Of a stretch of DNA of 64,000 nt, positions 42,359 through 51,726 are shown one piece after another; positions within the stretch are counted from its first letter, which is position 1, and each line of letters begins with the position of its first letter. A program made the translations under genes and the position numbers. The stretch lies in assembly GCF_003610195.1 (NCBI RefSeq), contig NZ_RAPO01000004.1:434001-498000 (forward strand), in the 5' to 3' direction. This DNA is from Halopiger aswanensis (GTDB taxonomy: Archaea; Halobacteriota; Halobacteria; Halobacteriales; Natrialbaceae). The notes beneath the pieces are model-generated. The model was not told where the DNA came from. It saw nothing but the letters and a program-made list of their open reading frames with translations, and did no database searches.

Positions 42359-44221
42359 TTACTCCTGGTACGGACGGAGATCGCCGTCCGGCAGTCGCAC
42401 CAGATTGAACTCGCAGACGCGGTTGTCGAGCATTTCGTCCGAGGCATCGACGTGCCATTCGTTGGCGTTGATTGCCCCGTAGTCGCCGGCGATCACGCAG
42501 CCGTACATCGGCAGCGCCTGATTGTACCACCAGGTCAGCCGCTGGAGGTACTCGTCGTCGCCGGTGAGGTGCAGCTGCTCGATCTCGTCCATGACGTTGA
42601 GCTCCATGGTGTCGGAGGCATCCGGGTTGCCGATCTCCGCGGGGATCTCCCACGTCTCGTTCTCGTAGTCCACGTGGTTCAGTTGCGCGAACCAGTTCCA
42701 GACGAAGTCGACGTAGGTCAGCCCCATGATGGAGAACACCGGGTGGTTGTCGAAGATGATGTCGTGGTCGCCGTTGAACCGGCTCTCGCCGTAGGTCGCT
42801 TCGTCCACGGCATCGACCTCTGCGGTGAAGCCGAACTCTTCGAGCTGGTGTCGAATTGCGTCGAGTCCGTCGACCTGCACGGCGGTACTCGACTGAGCGA
42901 GCAACGTAAGTTCGGCCGGCTCGCCGTCCTCGTCGTACCACTGGCCGTCATCGCGCTGGTATCCGGCCTCCTCCATGAGGGCGGTCGCGCGATCGTGGTC
43001 GACATCGTAGTTGTCGTACCCGTCGATGTCGACCAGTCCCTCTTCGACCGCCGTCGAGTTGAGGAATGTCGGCGGGAGTTCGTAGAGATCGTATTCCTCG
43101 GGGACCGACGCAAAGATCTGTTCACGATCGAGCGCGCACGCGATCGCCTTTCGAACCCGCTCGTCCGACGTGATCGGCTGGTTGGTTGGGTTGTTGGCTG
43201 GCGAGTTGGGCCAGTCGTAGTCACCGAAGTTGAACAGGACCGACCAGAGGTGATCGTAGTCCCGGTTGATCTCGTGGTGCTCCGGCAGTTGCTGCATGAG
43301 GTCCGGCGACTCCGGTAGGTTGAGCGCGATCGCGTCGACCTGCTCCTCGATGAACGCCAGCACCTGGTCTTCGTGGTGCTCGATAACGTACTCGGTGAAG
43401 TAGATATCGTCCGCGTTGGGATGGTCGTCGTAGACTTCCGCGACGAGGGCGGTGTCCGTGACCTCTTTGAGTTGGAACGGGCCGTTCCCGACGACTTCGT
43501 CGAGTTCGGGCGACCACTCCTGGAAGTCCGAGACGAGTGTCGTCGCCTCGTCGCTGTCCGCGTCGGCGTCCATCAGGTCGTCACGCCACTGGCCGAAGGA
43601 GGGGTTCCCGACGTCCTCCTTGATGAACAGAGGCGCTTCTGCGAGTTCGTTGGTGAGAACGGACTCGATGGTGAAGTCGTCGTGGAGGTGGTATCGGATG
43701 GCGTAATCGTCCACGGCTTCGTAGTCTTCGATATACGTACTCGCCGGATCATCCGGGGACGTGATCTCGGAGATTCGGAACCGAATGTCGAGATCGGTTA
43801 CCAGATCAGCAGTGGTGACCGGATCGCCGTTGTGCCACGTCCACTCGTCGCTCATCTCGACGAGCACCGATCCGTCTTCTTTCTCCCAGTTGTCCGCGAT
43901 GAGTCCCTGGAACGTACCGTGGCTCTGGTATTCGACCATCAACGGATCGAAGATCAGCCCCGGCGGGTCGAAGTTCGCCATCTCGTTAGACGGGTCGTAG
44001 GGATTCCACGACGCGTTGTCCATTCCGTAGGTCCCGCGGTGGAGCGCCTTCGTAAACCGTTTGTCGACCCGTTCTTCAACCGGCTCGCGGTTGCTGTTAT
44101 CGACACCGTTGCCGGAGTTGTTAGTACAGCCGGCCAGTGCCACAACACCCCCTGCCAGCCCACTCTTCAGTGCAGTCCGTCGAGTAATTGCACTGTTCGA
44201 ACCATTGCTATTCGTTGGCAT
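42359..44221 (-). CDS. ABC transporter solute-binding lipoprotein, family 5 (importer 2)
   Basis: 620 residues. Signal: ITRRTALKSGLAGG twin-arginine motif and lipobox ALAGC, then an Asn/Ser/Gly linker. The SBP_bac_5 domain includes MSDEWTWHNGDPVTTADLV. The C-terminus LTWWYNQALPMYGCVIAGD and NEWHVDASDEML recurs in two pseudogenes of this window (2268-2761 and 48077-48276), so this subfamily has been duplicated and lost here. First gene of importer operon 2; ligand not determinable, rhamnogalacturonan oligomers likely from context. Confidence 0.92.
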   Translation of the reverse strand: MPTNSNGSNSAITRRTALKSGLAGGVVALAGCTNNSGNGVDNSNREPVEERVDKRFTKALHRGTYGMDNASWNPYDPSNEMANFDPPGLIFDPLMVEYQSHGTFQGLIADNWEKEDGSVLVEMSDEWTWHNGDPVTTADLVTDLDIRFRISEITSPDDPASTYIEDYEAVDDYAIRYHLHDDFTIESVLTNELAEAPLFIKEDVGNPSFGQWRDDLMDADADSDEATTLVSDFQEWSPELDEVVGNGPFQLKEVTDTALVAEVYDDHPNADDIYFTEYVIEHHEDQVLAFIEEQVDAIALNLPESPDLMQQLPEHHEINRDYDHLWSVLFNFGDYDWPNSPANNPTNQPITSDERVRKAIACALDREQIFASVPEEYDLYELPPTFLNSTAVEEGLVDIDGYDNYDVDHDRATALMEEAGYQRDDGQWYDEDGEPAELTLLAQSSTAVQVDGLDAIRHQLEEFGFTAEVDAVDEATYGESRFNGDHDIIFDNHPVFSIMGLTYVDFVWNWFAQLNHVDYENETWEIPAEIGNPDASDTMELNVMDEIEQLHLTGDDEYLQRLTWWYNQALPMYGCVIAGDYGAINANEWHVDASDEMLDNRVCEFNLVRLPDGDLRPYQE

Positions 44222-44243
44222 CGATCACGTGTTCATGATAGAA

Positions 44244-44256
44244 CCATATATATTTT
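44244..44256 (-). promoter_or_regulatory. TATA box of importer operon 2
   Basis: The plus-strand ccatatatatttt reads as a strong TATA box on the minus strand, 23-35 bases before ATG 44221. This spacing predicts a leaderless transcript. Confidence 0.55.
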
Positions 44257-44358
44257 TCTACTCAATTGGCTACAAACACTACTAGTACCGAGTGCAGCGC
44301 TCATCGCGGTGGTAGCTGGGGAAAACTTATGATCCGATGGCCCCCCATTAGTCAATCG

Positions 44359-44562
44359 ATGGATCGTACTCGTCCGGTGCTCAAGTTCGTGTTCGGAATC
44401 AACGTGCTCTTCTTGGTTCTGCTGGGATTTTCGTATCCGTATCTCGAACCCGGTACCGGCTCGTACGTCGTCGCGACAATGACGGCCGCGCTCTGTCTGT
44501 TAATGCTGGCCATCGTCGCGATCCTGACGTACTTCCAAATCGACGTGTTCGATCACTTCTGA
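44359..44562 (+). CDS. Small two-helix membrane protein (PGTG type), function unknown
   Basis: 67 residues from ATG 44359 (MDRTRPVLKF); an upstream extension of the frame looks non-coding. Two helices (FVFGINVLFLVLLGFSYPYL and ATMTAALCLLMLAIVAILTY) flank EPGTGSYVV. It matches the protein at 11995-12228 over its full hydrophobic length. It is divergent from the binding-protein gene of importer 2 across 137 bases. Confidence 0.65.
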   Translation: MDRTRPVLKFVFGINVLFLVLLGFSYPYLEPGTGSYVVATMTAALCLLMLAIVAILTYFQIDVFDHF

Positions 44563-44589
44563 GTTCGGTCACCAAGCGCACGACCGACC

Positions 44590-47553
44590 TCAGTCCAACG
44601 GTCGATCGCGCGTCTCGCGCGGCCCGAGATACGATCGACGACTCTCGCCGTCGGTGAGAACGAGCACCCGGTCGACGACGACGGCTGGATCTGTCGCGTA
44701 CAGCGACAGCGTGTGACGCCCGGCCCGATCGAGTTCGTGGTCAGTCTTCGAGTGGACACTTGACCGGAGCACGTTCCGCTGCCACTGCGGATCGTGTTCG
44801 CCGCCGTTGGCGTCGAAATCCACAACCGTCGGCTCGGCGTCGTCGATCGCGATCGCGTACCGATGGGGCGTTCCGTCCGTCGACGCGTGGGTCGGCAGCA
44901 GCTGAACCTCGACGCGGACGTCGCCGGCCTCGGCCACGAAATCGTACTCGAGACGAGCCGCCCGGTCGCGGATCGCGTCGGCGCTGAGGTGCGGACTGTC
45001 GAACGGACGACTGACCATTGCAGTCCCGGTCGTTCGGCTGAGCCCCTCGATCGGCACCCACCGCGTGGCTCCCTGTTCAACGGCGGTCGGATGGTCGGCC
45101 TCGATAGCGACGCGACCGTTCGATTCGACGAAAACCGGCGCCCGCCCGTCGGTCGCTCCGGACTCGCTTCCGTCACCAGCTGCCGATCGCGACGGCTGTT
45201 CCCGCGGTCGGATCGGGACTGTCACCTCGAGTTCCCGCCCGGCGCCCTCGATCCGGAACCGGCCGGTCGTCGCCGAATCGGGTGCGGCGTCCCAATCCAC
45301 GCTGACCCACAGCCGGTCGTCCTCGTCGAAGGTCCCCGCCGTTCGCTCGAGATCGATCCACTCGTCGTCGACGGTCGCCGACCACTCGATCGTCCCCGTG
45401 CCGCGATTGTAGCAGTCGACGAACCGGGGGTGATCGACGCCCTGGACGAGCGTCGGCAACCGGCGGTCCCGCGGTCCGGTACCGGCGACACCCGCTGCCC
45501 CTTCGACGGTGACGTCCAGTGTTGGCCCCTGGTCGTCAGTTACGCGTCCGGTCGCAGGCGGATCGAACACCGGCAGGTCCCGCGGGCTCGCGGACATCAT
45601 CCCGCGCCACTTCCCGTCCGACGAGGCGTTGTACCGCTCCGTCGCTGCGTCGATTCGCTCGAACGCCGCCCGCGATCGCTCCGCGTACGTCTTCGCACCC
45701 GTCCGGCCCTGTCCCGCGTAGAGTCGACTTCGCATCGCCTCGAGCGCACCCTCGTTCATCGCTCGCGCACAGCGGATGGGATACTCGACGAGGTGGAAAA
45801 ACGCCGTTCGCGATTCCGACGGCAGGTCCTCGCGAATCGCTGCAGCCGTCTCGCCGATTCGCTCGTACGCCTCGAGGCGTCGCCGAGCCTCGTCGCCGTG
45901 ATCGATCGCGCTGAACGTCGGTTCGTTCTTCTCGGTATCGGGGTACACCGAGTTCCAGCCGACGTGCTCCGGCTTGCGAGCGAGCGCGAGTCGATAGTAC
46001 TCGGCGAGCACGTCGGCGATATCGCTCGCGCGGGACGGGCCGAACTTGCGGGCGGCCCACTCGGTAAGCCAGTCGGTCGTCGACCGAGCCGCGACCTCCT
46101 CCACGTCCCAGGCCAATTCGAAGAAGTACTCGGTCTCCGTCTCGGCAGGCTTGATGTCGCCGACGTTCGCGATCCAGAGCTGATCGACGTCGTGGCGGTA
46201 CGCCCGGTGGAGTTCCTCGCGGATCAGCGCCGGCGGAACAGAACAGAGCCACTGGTGGTCGTGCGGTCGCCCCCAATAGGAGAGGTGGTAGTAGAGGCCG
46301 TGGCCACCGGAACGCGATCGCTCCTCCTCGGTCGGCAGGCGCCGGAGGTAGCCGAAGTTATCGTCGGGCCAGACGATACAAACGTCGTCGGGCACCTCGA
46401 GGCCGTTTCGGTAGAGGTCGAGCGTCTCCTTGTACGGGCAGAATATCTGCGGGACGGACTCGGCCGACGACTCGTGGTGCACCTCGAGGATGTCGCGCTG
46501 ATCCTCGAGCACTTGCTGCAGGAGGGCGACGCGCTCGTCGCGGGTGTCGCCGCCGGGCATACCGGAGTCGTGAATTCCGCGCATCCCGACGGTGAACACG
46601 TTCTCGGACCCTGCGACCTCGGCGACGCGGTCGTCCCAGTACTCGCGGATGCGCTCGGCGTTGGTCTCGTAGTTCCACTCGCCGTCCGTCGCCGTGTCCC
46701 ACTCGTCGACGTTGTTGCGGTGCATCGGTTCGCAGTGGGAGGTGCCGACGACGATGCTGTATCGATCAGCGGCCTCGCGATTGCCGTCGCACCGATAGAA
46801 CGCCTTCGTCCCCTCGTGCATCGCGGGCCAGATCGTGTTCGCCTTGAGACGCAAGAGCAGTTCGAACACCCGTTCGTAGGTCTTCGGCCCGATTCCGTCC
46901 GGCGCCGACGGGTCGTGCGTCCGCTGGGCCCACTCGCGAAAGCCGAAATCCTCGTCGTTGACGAACAGCCCGCGGTACCGAACCGACGGCGGCCCGTCTC
47001 GCTCGAGGCCCGCGGTGACGCGGACGGCGTCGCGCTCGGGCGTCGGTACGTCCGCCCACCAGTACCACGGCGAGACGCCGAGACGGCGGGCAAATTCGTA
47101 GACGCCGTAGGCGGTGCCGCGGGGATCGCTGCCCGCGATCACCAGCGCCTCGTCCGCGCCGAACGGCGCGTCCGTCCCCGATCCGGCCCAGAGAACGTAG
47201 CTCTCGCGAGCCTCGAGACCGTGGTCACACTCGCCGTCGGTCGCGAGTTGGTCGATCGTTCGATCGAAGGCCTCGTCGACGCCGTACGTCCCGACGACGA
47301 TCGCTCGTCCGCCGATATCGTCGAGACCGGAATCGCAGGTCGGCAACTGGCCGGTAACGCGGTCGATGTCGGCCTGCAGATCGTCGGCAGCGATTTCGAC
47401 GACTGACGCGTCGCACACGTATCGGATCTGTGCCGTTGCATCTCCGACCAGCGGAACGACAGTCGCTGTCCCCGCGCGTGTCTCATCGTCTCCAGTGCCG
47501 TCACCCTCGAGGACGGCAATCTCGTGGTCATCCGTTCCCGTCATCTGCGCCAT
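44590..47553 (-). CDS. GH115 alpha-glucuronidase
   Basis: 987 residues, normal for the family. Conserved blocks include IAGSDPRGTAYGVYEFARRLGV-SPWYWWADVP, VRYRGLFVNDEDFG, LLRLKANTIWPAMHEGTKAF, VGTSHCEPMHRNN and VGMRGIHDSGMPGG, all characteristic of GH115. The enzyme removes alpha-1,2-linked (4-O-methyl-)glucuronic acid from xylan-type or arabinogalactan-type chains. No signal peptide. A C-terminal beta-sandwich accessory region follows residue about 650. Its presence suggests that the degraded material includes GlcA-decorated hemicellulose or side chains. Convergent with the small membrane-protein gene. Confidence 0.93.
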   Translation of the reverse strand: MAQMTGTDDHEIAVLEGDGTGDDETRAGTATVVPLVGDATAQIRYVCDASVVEIAADDLQADIDRVTGQLPTCDSGLDDIGGRAIVVGTYGVDEAFDRTIDQLATDGECDHGLEARESYVLWAGSGTDAPFGADEALVIAGSDPRGTAYGVYEFARRLGVSPWYWWADVPTPERDAVRVTAGLERDGPPSVRYRGLFVNDEDFGFREWAQRTHDPSAPDGIGPKTYERVFELLLRLKANTIWPAMHEGTKAFYRCDGNREAADRYSIVVGTSHCEPMHRNNVDEWDTATDGEWNYETNAERIREYWDDRVAEVAGSENVFTVGMRGIHDSGMPGGDTRDERVALLQQVLEDQRDILEVHHESSAESVPQIFCPYKETLDLYRNGLEVPDDVCIVWPDDNFGYLRRLPTEEERSRSGGHGLYYHLSYWGRPHDHQWLCSVPPALIREELHRAYRHDVDQLWIANVGDIKPAETETEYFFELAWDVEEVAARSTTDWLTEWAARKFGPSRASDIADVLAEYYRLALARKPEHVGWNSVYPDTEKNEPTFSAIDHGDEARRRLEAYERIGETAAAIREDLPSESRTAFFHLVEYPIRCARAMNEGALEAMRSRLYAGQGRTGAKTYAERSRAAFERIDAATERYNASSDGKWRGMMSASPRDLPVFDPPATGRVTDDQGPTLDVTVEGAAGVAGTGPRDRRLPTLVQGVDHPRFVDCYNRGTGTIEWSATVDDEWIDLERTAGTFDEDDRLWVSVDWDAAPDSATTGRFRIEGAGRELEVTVPIRPREQPSRSAAGDGSESGATDGRAPVFVESNGRVAIEADHPTAVEQGATRWVPIEGLSRTTGTAMVSRPFDSPHLSADAIRDRAARLEYDFVAEAGDVRVEVQLLPTHASTDGTPHRYAIAIDDAEPTVVDFDANGGEHDPQWQRNVLRSSVHSKTDHELDRAGRHTLSLYATDPAVVVDRVLVLTDGESRRSYLGPRETRDRPLD

Positions 47554-48076
47554 TCATTGCGGCTTGCTTATTTGTAGGTTCGGGTGAGGACGGCGATCCG
47601 TCCGGTGACGAACCGCTCAGTTGAAACTGCTTCCCGGTACTGAGACGAAGCGTGGTTCTATCTCACACCGTCCGGTGTAGCCGGATAACTGTTAGAGGGA
47701 ATTCGGCACTCGACATTTACACGGGTACAGCCGTAAATAGAACGTAATGATCGTACATACAATATCGAGAGACGTGACACGACCGGTCGTTCGCTTAGAT
47801 AGCGGTCGTTTCCGGACTGTCCGATCATACCGGACGGAATGTCGGGGATGTCCCGATATACGGTCGGTAACGCTCGACACATCCGGTGGACGAGAACTCA
47901 CGAATCCGCTCTCACCGTACTCGGTGCAGCGAACGGCACAGTCAGAATCCACCGTTCGGCGGCAGTGGTGACTCGACCGAGACGGGTCGCCCCCGTTCGG
48001 CTGTCGGTACCCTCAAGTGCTATTCCAGTGTTCGTCGAAACCGAACGAAGAACTGTCCATTATGTGACTAACGTAC
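47554..48076. other. Intergenic region, no intact gene
   Basis: 523 bases. The first 60 include the AT-richer probable promoter of the GH115 gene (gcttatttgtagg at about 47565-47578). The rest has only short frames without recognisable protein. It leads directly into the binding-protein remnant starting near 48077, so part of it may be decayed sequence of the same origin. Confidence 0.45.
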
Positions 48077-48276
48077 GGAATTTATCCGGAAAGAGATCGC
48101 GCAGTTGAACCACGCGGATTACTAGAACGGGACGTGGGAAATTCCTGTAGAGATTAGGACTCCCGACGCCAACCGCTGGCACGTCGACGCCCCCGACGAA
48201 CTACTCGCCAATCGCGTCGCCGAGTTCAACCCGACGAGGATTCCGGATGCCGAACTCAAACCGTACAAGGCCTCAC
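48077..48276 (+). pseudogene. Second remnant of the family 5 solute-binding protein C-terminus
   Basis: The plus-strand frame reads IAQLNHADY, stop (TAG), NGTWEIPVEIRTPDANRW and HVDAPDELLANRVAEFNPT, ending near LKPYK. The intact protein at 42359-44221 has AQLNHVDYENETWEIPAEIG and later NEWHVDASDEML. The remnant therefore has a nonsense codon and an internal deletion that joins the two segments within a shared asp-ala codon pair. It lies on the opposite strand to both other copies. Not functional. Confidence 0.82.
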
Positions 48277-48305
48277 GTGTCTCGGTTGGCGGACTCGAGT
48301 CGGCC

Positions 48306-49343
48306 TCAAGTCGACTGAACGGTATCGATAACTCCACGCAGGTACCCGACGGTATAGCCGCGAGCGCGGTGTCGCCAGTCGGTGTCGTCGGTCATCGCCG
48401 GCACGTGGTCCGGGATCACGACGCCGTCGTAGCCGATCTCATCCAGCGTCTCGACGACTTCGGTCGTATCGAAGTTCCCCTGATCGACGAACGTCTCGTG
48501 AAATTCGGGAACGGTCCCGACGACGTCGCGGAAGTGGATGAACCCGATCTGATCGCGCTCGCCGAACGTCCGGAGCACGTCGGTAACGTCTTCGCCCATC
48601 TGCGAGAAACAGCCCAGGCAGAGTTTGAGGCCGTGGTTGTCGCTCGGAACGAGGTCCATCGCCTTCTCGAAGTTCTCGACGCTGCGACAGAGCCGCGGAA
48701 CGCCGCACATGGATTCGATGACCGGCGGATCGACCGGATGCAACGCCATCTCGACGCCAGCCTCTTCGGCGACCGGCAATACGGTCTCGAGAAAGGTCTC
48801 GTAGTTGTCCCAGAACTCGGCTTCCGTGTACTCGCGGTCGAGGCCGGGCGCGAGCGCGTCGGGATCGTCGATTTCGTCGTAGTCGAACGCGGTTCCCTGC
48901 GCACGGCCGCGGAGTTCGGCCGACCCGGTTCGCATCGGCACGACGCCCCGGGGGTTCCACTGATAGCCGAGGATTGGGATGTCGGCCTCGCCGAGGTTCC
49001 GGACGAGCGTGGTAATCTGCTCGAGAGCCGCTTCCTTCCCCTCGCGGTCGAACATGATATCGCCGTACAGCGAGTACGGCAGCGACTGAATCCCGGTCAG
49101 CGTCAACCCGGCGGCCTCGACGCGCTCTTTCGCCGCCTCGAGGTCCGCAACGGTCGGGATCGCGTCACGACCGACCGCAAGCGTCGCCCTCGCGTCGCGG
49201 TCGTTGAACTCGTCGGGTTCCTCGTCGACGTCCGCGTGGTCGACGAAGATATCCGTTGCGCCGAGTTGGCGTATGTACTGGAGTCGCGGTTCTGCAAGAG
49301 ATCGCGTTCGGACGCCGACGCGGATTGTCGTATCTGGTGCCAT
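48306..49343 (-). CDS. uxuA: Mannonate dehydratase (UxuA-like)
   Basis: 345 residues from ATG 49343 (MAPDTTIRVGV); the longer upstream frame is not convincing. TIM-barrel blocks match UxuA: MALHPVDPP, GLKLCLGCFSQMG with the metal-site cysteine, FIHFRDVVG, and VIPDHVPAM near the C-terminus followed by GYTVGYLRGVID. UxuA dehydrates D-mannonate to 2-keto-3-deoxygluconate in glucuronate catabolism. GH115 and GH2 uronidase in the locus could supply glucuronate. UxaC and UxuB are not visible here. The usual HPDDPP is HPVDPP, so a related sugar-acid substrate is possible. Confidence 0.78.
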   Translation of the reverse strand: MAPDTTIRVGVRTRSLAEPRLQYIRQLGATDIFVDHADVDEEPDEFNDRDARATLAVGRDAIPTVADLEAAKERVEAAGLTLTGIQSLPYSLYGDIMFDREGKEAALEQITTLVRNLGEADIPILGYQWNPRGVVPMRTGSAELRGRAQGTAFDYDEIDDPDALAPGLDREYTEAEFWDNYETFLETVLPVAEEAGVEMALHPVDPPVIESMCGVPRLCRSVENFEKAMDLVPSDNHGLKLCLGCFSQMGEDVTDVLRTFGERDQIGFIHFRDVVGTVPEFHETFVDQGNFDTTEVVETLDEIGYDGVVIPDHVPAMTDDTDWRHRARGYTVGYLRGVIDTVQST

Positions 49344-49782
49344 GTGCGAGAGACGTATCACCGACTCGAGGTCGGCCGTCTTCGTTCTTACGGTGTTCCC
49401 GATACCCGAACGGTCGATCGGAGCGCCGACCGTTCGGGAGCGATCCCGCCGTAATCGGGCCGACGGAAAACGTCTGTTACTCGACGTAGGCTCGAGATAC
49501 TGCCCGTTGGCGACCCTCGTGCTGGCTCTTCGTTTCATCGTCGTTATTGTTGCTCCCGCTATCGGTCGAACGGACCGAGAAATCCAGTCGAACGGATAGA
49601 TCAGTTGGTGTGGGCATCGTCAAGCCGGTCACGCAACTATTTGTCTCTCAGGAACAGATTACCCCACCAGTTCTGATACACTATCGACTACCGCCCCGTG
49701 TTAGCTATATTTCCCCATCACGATAGAAAGTGGCACGGACAACATCTATAATCTTAAGTGATAATCCCTCACATGACTTCGT
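49344..49782. other. Intergenic region upstream of GH105, no gene recognised
   Basis: 439 bases between two divergent genes. An AT-rich segment at about 49745-49770 (catctataatcttaagtg) precedes ATG 49783 by 15-40 bases and is the likely GH105 promoter. No further protein-coding frame or repeat was recognised. Confidence 0.45.
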
Positions 49783-50832
49783 ATGGCTAGAGAACGTCCG
49801 CTAGAGGAACTGCTCCCGACCGTCGCCGAATACACGATCGACCTCGATTTCGAGGACTTCATCCAGGGCGAACGACCGATGGTGCTTCGGGGCTTACTGG
49901 CGACGGACGACGACGAACACACTGAAATCGCCGAACGGTACATCGACTGGGCCGTCCGCTCGCAGTCGAGCGACGGCCTGATGGCCTACGGTTCGATCGA
50001 CGTCGTCCCGGAGTGGGACGAACACCGCATCTTCCGGCCGATTCCGGACGCCGGTGCAGTCGCCGTGCTCGCGCTCGAGGCCTACGAGAACGGCGGGCCC
50101 GAGTCCTACCTCGAGGCCTGCCGCCGCCAGTTCGAGTACCTTCACGAGGACGCCCCGCGAAGCGAGGACGGCGGGATCACCCACCACATGGACGACATCG
50201 AGCTGTGGATCGACGCCATCTACATGATGTGTCCGTTCATGGCTCGCTACGGCCAGCTCGCGGACAGGCCCGAGGCAATCGACGAAGCCGTCGATCAGAT
50301 TCTGGTGCACGATAAACACCTCCGCGACCCGTACACCGACCTCTACCGGCACATCTGGCGCGAGCAGCCCAACAGCTACCCCGACGGCTCGCTCTGGCTG
50401 CGCGGCAACGGCTGGTTCGCCACGGGCGTGCTCGACACGTTAGACTACGTGCCCGAGGACCACCCCGAGCGCGACCGCCTCGAGGAACTCGTCACCGACC
50501 ACCTCAAGAGTATGGCCGACTACCAGGACGCCAGCGGCTTCTGGCACCACCTCATCGACGACGACACGATGTACCTCGAGACTTCGGGGACCCTCCAGTA
50601 CGCCTACGCCTTCACCGAGGCCGTCGACCGCGGCCTGCTCGACGAGGAGTACCGCGAGGTCGCCGAAGACGCGATCGGCGCGGCCAAGACGGTCGTGACC
50701 CCCGACGGTGCGGTCCAGCGAAACGCGGCGATGCCCGGCGGCCCGGAGGCTCCGCAGGCGATCAACCTCTACGGCCAGGGCTGGTTCCTGATCGCCGGCG
50801 AGCGCGTCCTCGAGGCGGACCTCGACGTCTGA
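49783..50832 (+). CDS. Unsaturated rhamnogalacturonyl hydrolase, GH105
   Basis: 349 residues, normal length. The (alpha/alpha)6 barrel has IPDAGA (Asp 89) and ELWIDAIYMMCPF (Asp 144), which fall at nearly the same positions as the active-site acids of Bacillus YteR. SLWLRGNGWFATG and GTLQYAYAF complete the family pattern. It removes the delta-4,5-unsaturated GalA left by rhamnogalacturonan lyase, linking it to the PL11 enzyme at 34201-37164. No signal peptide, so cytoplasmic. An ulvan-type unsaturated glucuronyl activity is the alternative within this family. Confidence 0.93.
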   Translation: MARERPLEELLPTVAEYTIDLDFEDFIQGERPMVLRGLLATDDDEHTEIAERYIDWAVRSQSSDGLMAYGSIDVVPEWDEHRIFRPIPDAGAVAVLALEAYENGGPESYLEACRRQFEYLHEDAPRSEDGGITHHMDDIELWIDAIYMMCPFMARYGQLADRPEAIDEAVDQILVHDKHLRDPYTDLYRHIWREQPNSYPDGSLWLRGNGWFATGVLDTLDYVPEDHPERDRLEELVTDHLKSMADYQDASGFWHHLIDDDTMYLETSGTLQYAYAFTEAVDRGLLDEEYREVAEDAIGAAKTVVTPDGAVQRNAAMPGGPEAPQAINLYGQGWFLIAGERVLEADLDV

Positions 50833-51096
50833 GACGCGACTCGAGTTTCCTCGTGATCGGTGTTGAGACGATCGTCGATTCGCCCTGGTCAACGTTGCCC
50901 GCTCGGCGTCCGTTGGCCGGCCGTTCGATGAGATTGTGCTTGCTGAAGGAACGAAACTGGACTGAACTGTTCGATACGTACAGGAGTCTACCGGGTAGTG
51001 AGAATGCTGTTAGCTACGGTGATACCCCACGAGGGACGGCATCTACGATCGTGTCGGGAGGGCACACCACCTCCATGCGATAATGATCTCCCCATC

Positions 51097-51726
51097 TTAC
51101 CCGAGGAGGTTCTGAATCGTCAGGACGACGAAGAGCACAATTACCGCCTCAGAGATGATCCACGAGTTGTCATCCATCCAGTCGCGAAGTTCGGGGAGTG
51201 CGGCTTCGGCGCGGGCTCCGAGTAAGAGTACACCCAGTGACGGGAGCGCTAAGATGAAGAGCGTGAGCAAGACAAACCCCGTCGCATCAGTAACCGGGGC
51301 GTCGTTGGCAGCGAGATAGGTTCCGACACTAACCGAGGTAATGATGTTGGTCGGAAAAAACCCCAATAAGAGGAATCCTAGTCGAAACGAGAACCGCGGC
51401 GTCGCACCTGCCAACTTGCCCATCCACTCTGGCGGTTCCGACACGGCCCGCTTTCGATAGGTGTCCACCGCTGCAAAGAGGAGGAGAACGAGAACGGCGA
51501 CATAGAGGAGGTGTTTCGCCCTCGCCCCCAAAAAACCGCCACCGCTGATACTGTTTCCGAGGCGGTACGCGACCACCACGACAGAACTGATCGAGAGGGT
51601 GGCACCGAAGACGTAGGCCACCGAGTTCGTCCGCCACTGTTCGCTCGTCGCGAGGAAGATCGAGGAGAGAATCTGTGGCCCTGCGATCATCACGATGGCC
51701 AGCGGGAGAACATCGACGAGACTCAT
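51097..51726 (-). CDS. GAP-family (LysE-like) six-helix membrane protein
   Basis: 209 residues with about six hydrophobic helices. It begins VDVLPLAIVMIAGPQIL and has the central FRLGFLLLGFFPTNIITSVSVG, matching GAP/Sap-type integral membrane proteins of the LysE-like transporter group. The substrate is unknown. It is a lone gene, marking the right-hand edge of the carbohydrate locus. Confidence 0.7.
   Translation of the reverse strand: MSLVDVLPLAIVMIAGPQILSSIFLATSEQWRTNSVAYVFGATLSISSVVVVAYRLGNSISGGGFLGARAKHLLYVAVLVLLLFAAVDTYRKRAVSEPPEWMGKLAGATPRFSFRLGFLLLGFFPTNIITSVSVGTYLAANDAPVTDATGFVLLTLFILALPSLGVLLLGARAEAALPELRDWMDDNSWIISEAVIVLFVVLTIQNLLG

Noticed and set aside
44794-47406. Plus-strand open frame of 870 codons
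   Set aside because: It is antisense to the GH115 gene, whose family blocks are clear; no domain is recognisable in the antisense translation.
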